Positions 61,112-64,000 of a stretch of DNA of 64,000 bases are shown here, piece after piece (positions within the stretch are counted from its first letter, which is position 1; each line of letters begins with the position of its first letter). Made by a program: the position numbers and the translations under genes. The stretch is taken from positions 62,001 to 126,000 of the forward strand of contig NZ_JABEND010000008.1 in NCBI RefSeq assembly GCF_013002705.1, given 5' to 3'. The notes beneath the pieces were generated by a model. That model made no database searches. It had not been told where the DNA came from and was given only the letters and a program-made list of their open reading frames with translations. The DNA is from Nakamurella aerolata (GTDB lineage: Bacteria > Actinomycetota > Actinomycetes > Mycobacteriales > Nakamurellaceae).

Positions 61112-61325
61112 TGCTGCCTGCGATTGGGGTCCGGTGGGGCAGTTCGGCCTATCGATCCGGTACCTCGTACGTGTGCAGTTAGACGCCACCACGTCATCTT
61201 CTTCGTAGCCCGTGGTTGGGGTTGCAGGCCATGCGCGCTTCCGCGGAAGCGCTCCCGGTGGTGCGCCGGGTATTCAGCCCGTCAGCGCCGGCCGGAGCCG
61301 ATCGGCCCAGCGCGCCCGGTCTGTC

Positions 61326-61331
61326 TACGGT
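61326..61331 (+). promoter_or_regulatory. -10 box of the small kinase gene, leaderless arrangement
   Basis: TACGGT ends 6 nt before GTG 61338, which favours that start over a 42-codon longer open frame. Confidence 0.42.
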
Positions 61332-61337
61332 GAGCAG

Positions 61338-61874
61338 GTGGATCCGGTTCTCGTTGTGCTGCGGGGCAATTCGGCTGCGGGCAAGTCGACGCTGGCCGGG
61401 GCGCTGCAGACAGAGCTGGGCCAGGGGACGGCGAACATCGGCCAGGACTATTTCCGGCGGCGCATCCTGCGCGAGCACGACGTTGCCGGCGGGGCGAACA
61501 TCGGCTTGATCGCCGCCGCGGCCCGTCATTGCCTGAGGTCAGGCTGGAATGTGGTGCTGGAAGGCATCTTTCCCGCGGCGCACTACCGCGAGATGCTGCG
61601 CGACCTGGCGGCCTGGCATGGCGGGCGGAGCCGGTTCTACTACTTGGCCGTCGAGCTGGCGGAGTCGCAGCGCCGCCACGCTCGCCGCGAGTGGTCGAGC
61701 CAGGTGCCGCCGGAGCAACTGCGCGAGTGGTATCTCACCGACGACGTGCTCGACCTGGCCGGCGAACGGGTACTGAGCGCCCACCGCCGCACCGACGAGC
61801 TGCTGGCGGACATACTCGCCGACCTCGGCCCTGTCCCCCCGCCGACGCCCGAGCAGGTCGCCAACGCGCTGTAG
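61338..61874 (+). CDS. P-loop kinase-like ATPase (AAA_33/zeta-toxin-like fold)
   Basis: 178 aa from GTG 61338. Walker A VVLRGNSAAGKSTLAGAL near the N-terminus, then NIGQDYFRRRILREHDVAGG, VVLEGIFPAAHYREMLRDLA (Walker B-like strand with Glu) and an Arg-rich lid (SQRRHARREWSS), ending in a helix VLSAHRRTDELLADIL. This matches a common actinobacterial small-kinase group related to chloramphenicol phosphotransferase and zeta toxin; substrate unknown. It ends 7 nt before the convergent reductase gene. Confidence 0.85.
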   Translation: MDPVLVVLRGNSAAGKSTLAGALQTELGQGTANIGQDYFRRRILREHDVAGGANIGLIAAAARHCLRSGWNVVLEGIFPAAHYREMLRDLAAWHGGRSRFYYLAVELAESQRRHARREWSSQVPPEQLREWYLTDDVLDLAGERVLSAHRRTDELLADILADLGPVPPPTPEQVANAL

Positions 61875-61881
61875 TGCCGCG

Positions 61882-62562
61882 TCAGTTGGCGACGTAGGCG
61901 GTCCGCCACGGCGGCACCGGCCGGGCAACGGCCGCCAGCAGCGCAGCGGCGAGATCGCCTGTGGTGATGGAGTTTCCGCCTGATACCGGACGGTCAGGGT
62001 CCACCCGGTACTCGCCTTTGGGTGCTGCGTCACGCAGATACGGCGGGCGCAGCACCACGGCGTCGAGCTGCGGCCGGCGCTCCAGCTCGGTTTCCATCCG
62101 CTGCATGTCCCGGTACGACGCACCGAAGAAGCGCCACAGCATCGGGCGCACCAGAATTCGCTGCAGCCAAGGACTTTGCCGTGCCGGACCCACCGGGGTC
62201 GCGCTCACCACCGCCAATCGCCGAACGTCGTGACGACGCATGGCCTTGGCGATGTTGTACACGCCGGCCGAGTAGATGTTGGTCTCGGCGCGCTCCCGTC
62301 CGACGCCGACGGCGGAGATCACCGCATCTACTTCCGCAACGATCCGGTCCACCGCCTCGGCATCGCGCACGTCCGCCGCCCGCCATCGCACCGAACCGGC
62401 ACCGCCAGCGCCCATAGCACCAGTCGCACCCGCCGCATCGGCCGCACCGGATGCCGGCCGGCCCGAGCGCGACACCGCGAGCACGTCGTGGCCCGCTCGC
62501 GCCGCCGCCTGCACCACCTGCCGGCCGGTACGGCCGCTCGCTCCGAACACGGCAATACGCAT
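61882..62562 (-). CDS. NAD(P)-binding oxidoreductase (atypical SDR, NmrA/YwnB-like)
   Basis: 226 aa from ATG 62562 with GGAG 6 nt upstream (a 15-codon extension lacks one and would overlap operator DNA). Rossmann start MRIAVFGASGRTGRQVVQAA with the GxxGxxG pattern, RWRAADVRDAEAVDRIVAEV, AVISAVGVGRERAETNIYSA, and the RLAVVSATPVG strand. It lacks the classical YxxxK catalytic pair, as in YwnB/BLVRB-type proteins. Divergent from a MarR regulator with two shared operators, so it is probably induced by that regulator's ligand. Confidence 0.88.
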   Translation of the reverse strand: MRIAVFGASGRTGRQVVQAAARAGHDVLAVSRSGRPASGAADAAGATGAMGAGGAGSVRWRAADVRDAEAVDRIVAEVDAVISAVGVGRERAETNIYSAGVYNIAKAMRRHDVRRLAVVSATPVGPARQSPWLQRILVRPMLWRFFGASYRDMQRMETELERRPQLDAVVLRPPYLRDAAPKGEYRVDPDRPVSGGNSITTGDLAAALLAAVARPVPPWRTAYVAN

Positions 62563-62586
62563 CTGATCTCCGCCGTCCCGTCGCCT

Positions 62587-62609
62587 TATTGTCACTTCCG
62601 GTGACAATA
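62587..62609. promoter_or_regulatory. MarR-type operator, site 1
   Basis: Perfect inverted repeat: 9-bp arms TATTGTCAC (62587-62595) and GTGACAATA (62601-62609), 5-nt spacer. It lies 25 nt upstream of the reductase ATG, in the position of its core promoter. Confidence 0.75.
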
Positions 62610-62623
62610 CTCAGCCACAGCGA

Positions 62624-62646
62624 TATTGTCACCATAGGTGACAGTC
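62624..62646. promoter_or_regulatory. MarR-type operator, site 2, over the marR promoter
   Basis: The left arm TATTGTCAC is identical to site 1; the right arm begins GTGACA then diverges. Same 5-nt spacing; centre-to-centre distance from site 1 is 37 bp. It overlaps the marR -35 element (TTGTCA, 62626-62631), and TACAGT (62648-62653) is the -10, ending 6 nt before ATG 62660, so occupancy would block a leaderless marR transcript. Confidence 0.7.
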
Positions 62647-62659
62647 GTACAGTGAGCGG

Positions 62660-63142
62660 ATGCCACAGGACTATCCGGCGTCGCTGTCGTTCCTGCTCTC
62701 CCAGGTGGGCGCCGAGGTGGCGCAGCGCTTCGCCGCCGATCTGCAAGCTATCAAGCTGACCCCACGGGAGTTCGCCGTCCTGCACCTGGTCGAGCAGCAC
62801 GGCAGCCGAACGCAACAACAGCTCGCCGACGCTCTCGGCATGCAGCGCAACAACATGGCGACCACCGCCGACCAGATGCAGCGCGCCGGACTGATCACCC
62901 GGCGCCCGCATCCCGACGACGGCCGCGCCCTGCGGGTCGAGCTGAGCGCCGAGGGCCGCCGCCGACTCACCAGCGCCAGTGCTGTTGCCCCGCACCTGGA
63001 CGCAACCCTCGCCGACCTGCTCAGCCCGCAGCAGCTCGGTCAGCTACGCCGCGCCCTGACCGCGCTGGCCGCCGGACTCGAACTGGTGCCCGGCGTGCAC
63101 CCGCAGCTCGCGACGCCGCAGCCCCGCGCCCGACATGACTGA
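62660..63142 (+). CDS. MarR-family transcriptional regulator
   Basis: 160 aa. Winged-helix MarR fold: KLTPREFAVLHLVEQHGSRT, HTH QQQLADALGMQRNNMATTAD, wing TRRPHPDDGRALRVELSAEG, and a C-terminal dimerisation helix. Probably represses itself and the divergent reductase through the two TTGTCAC/GTGACAA operators. Ligand unknown; no Cys in the regulator, so thiol-oxidation sensing is unlikely. The convergent MFS exporter downstream may belong to the same response. Confidence 0.93.
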   Translation: MPQDYPASLSFLLSQVGAEVAQRFAADLQAIKLTPREFAVLHLVEQHGSRTQQQLADALGMQRNNMATTADQMQRAGLITRRPHPDDGRALRVELSAEGRRRLTSASAVAPHLDATLADLLSPQQLGQLRRALTALAAGLELVPGVHPQLATPQPRARHD

Positions 63143-63198
63143 CGGGAGCGGGGCTTCGCAGCGCCTGGGTGGCCGCAGCTGCGACCGACCGAGAGCGC

Positions 63199-64000
63199 TC
63201 AGTGGTTGTTGCGGGCGATGTCAAAGCCCTTGGGCACCAGCAGGAATACCAGCGCGGCGGACAGTCCCATCAGGATGGCGCCGGCCAGCGAGGCCTGGCC
63301 GAGCCCGTCGACGAAGGCGTCCGATGCTCTGCTGGCGAGTTCCGGAAGGCCGGCCTGGTCGGCCACCGAGAGCGCGCCGACCAACGACTCGTTGGCGATG
63401 CTCGCCGCGTTCGGGTCGAGGCCCTTCGCCACGAAGCTGCCGATGTCGAGGTCGGAACGGTACAGCGCGGCCGCAACACTGCCCAGCACCGCGACTCCGA
63501 GCACGTTGCCGACGTCGTACATGGCCTCCTCGATGGCGGCGGCGCTGCCGGCCTTCTCGGTCGGCGTGCTGCCCATCATGATGGCGGAGGCGATCGCCAG
63601 CGCACCGGTGCCGGCGCCGACCAGCACCAGCGGAACGACGAACTGCCAGTACGAGGTCAGATCGCCCAGCAGCCGGATGATCAGCATGCCAACACCCGCG
63701 GTGGCCAGCCCGGCGGCCAGCACCAATCTGGCACCGATGCGCTCGGCCAAGCCTGGCGCGAACGGGGCGGTCAGCAACCCGCCGAGTGCCATCGGCAGCA
63801 GCGCGACACCCGCGACGATCGGCGTGAAGTTGGCGACCGTCTGCAGCCACTGGGCCACCAGCAACAGCACACCGGCCATGGCCAAGCTCGTCATCAGGGC
63901 GGCGAGAGTGCCTGCCGTGAAAGGCTTCCGGCGGAACAGCCGCACGTCGAGCAGCGGATCGTCCCGCGTCAGGCAACGCAGCACGAACAGCACGAGCAGC
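63199..64000 (-). CDS. MFS drug exporter, DHA2-like (5' part beyond window)
   Basis: The last 267 or so codons of a 14-helix-type exporter; the frame stays open to the window end, so the N-terminal half is missing. Visible: RDDPLLDVRLFRRKPFTAGT (the loop typical before helix 9), LLLVAQWLQTVANFTPIVAG, GLAERIGARLVLAAGLATAG, a helix 13 region EEAMYDVGNVLGVAVLGSVA, and the final helix ILMGLSAALVFLLVP. Proton-driven efflux of an unknown compound. Convergent with the MarR gene. Confidence 0.9.
   Translation of the reverse strand, partial: LLVLFVLRCLTRDDPLLDVRLFRRKPFTAGTLAALMTSLAMAGVLLLVAQWLQTVANFTPIVAGVALLPMALGGLLTAPFAPGLAERIGARLVLAAGLATAGVGMLIIRLLGDLTSYWQFVVPLVLVGAGTGALAIASAIMMGSTPTEKAGSAAAIEEAMYDVGNVLGVAVLGSVAAALYRSDLDIGSFVAKGLDPNAASIANESLVGALSVADQAGLPELASRASDAFVDGLGQASLAGAILMGLSAALVFLLVPKGFDIARNNH

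Noticed and set aside
59501-61337. Integrative element around the AT-richer cassette
   Set aside because: No integrase, transposase, tRNA or direct-repeat boundary could be found, so only transfer by composition is claimed.

Overview
The window is about 70% GC, gene-dense and uses many GTG (and one TTG) starts. It carries actinobacterial hallmarks: an F420-type PPOX protein, IdeR/DtxR-like iron boxes, and the conserved Nudix - DUF6049 - MurJ - pseudokinase - SigM - anti-SigM block next to a divergent CCA-adding enzyme, the order known from the Mycobacterium tuberculosis pcnA to sigM region. I infer a high-GC actinomycete, possibly a Nakamurella-like member of the former Frankineae; the genus is a guess. 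No rRNA, tRNA, CRISPR array, transposase or phage gene was found.

Layout. 1-4.3 kb: a sugar ABC importer (lipoprotein plus a cut-off permease) divergent from a ROK regulator. 4.4-7.0 kb: deoC, then pdxY-plsC. 7.2-14.4 kb: a four-gene, stop/start-overlapped operon (binding lipoprotein, two permeases, GH2 beta-galactosidase) divergent from a TetR regulator. 14.4-19.4 kb: a secreted-type peptidoglycan-binding protein, aldo/keto reductase, PP2C phosphatase, SIMPL protein and PPOX protein. 19.7-34.5 kb: HIT protein, anti-SigM, SigM, pseudokinase, two inserted plus-strand genes, MurJ, DUF6049, Nudix, and the divergent CCA-adding enzyme. 34.5-38 kb: DUF167 and a large repeat-rich protein with calcium-loop motifs. 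38.1-40.3 kb: a CPYC thioredoxin-fold protein, a 1-Cys peroxiredoxin and a luciferase-like oxidoreductase. 40.7-45.5 kb: an iron/redox group (Old Yellow Enzyme, siderophore-interacting protein under an iron box, MFS exporter, VIT-family transporter). 45.7-54.2 kb: a secreted BNR/sialidase-like protein, YqgE, TerC, two lipoproteins, a hypothetical and a SdpI-like protein. 54.4-59.5 kb: DinB, an alpha/beta hydrolase, a FUSC-like protein with a probable 1-bp frameshift, and a RecQ helicase. 59.8-61.1 kb: an AT-richer two-gene cassette of unknown function with signs of transfer. 61.3-64 kb: a small P-loop kinase, an NAD(P)-binding reductase divergent from a MarR regulator, and the end of a DHA2-type MFS exporter.

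Three cross-cutting signals stand out. First, at least a dozen genes have a TANNNT-type -10 box ending only 6-8 nt before the start codon and no Shine-Dalgarno, which predicts leaderless mRNAs. Second, 15-bp tandem repeats have expanded in unrelated places (PP2C, pseudokinase, lipoprotein, the calcium-loop protein, and one largely non-coding site). Third, long perfect or near-perfect inverted repeats sit at convergent gene ends.

Neither sugar ABC system has an ATPase gene here. I did not find an obviously complete new system. The best candidates for unknown biology are the 59.8-61.1 kb cassette, the calcium-loop repeat protein, and the two-gene insertion with its triple half-site operator inside the SigM/MurJ locus.
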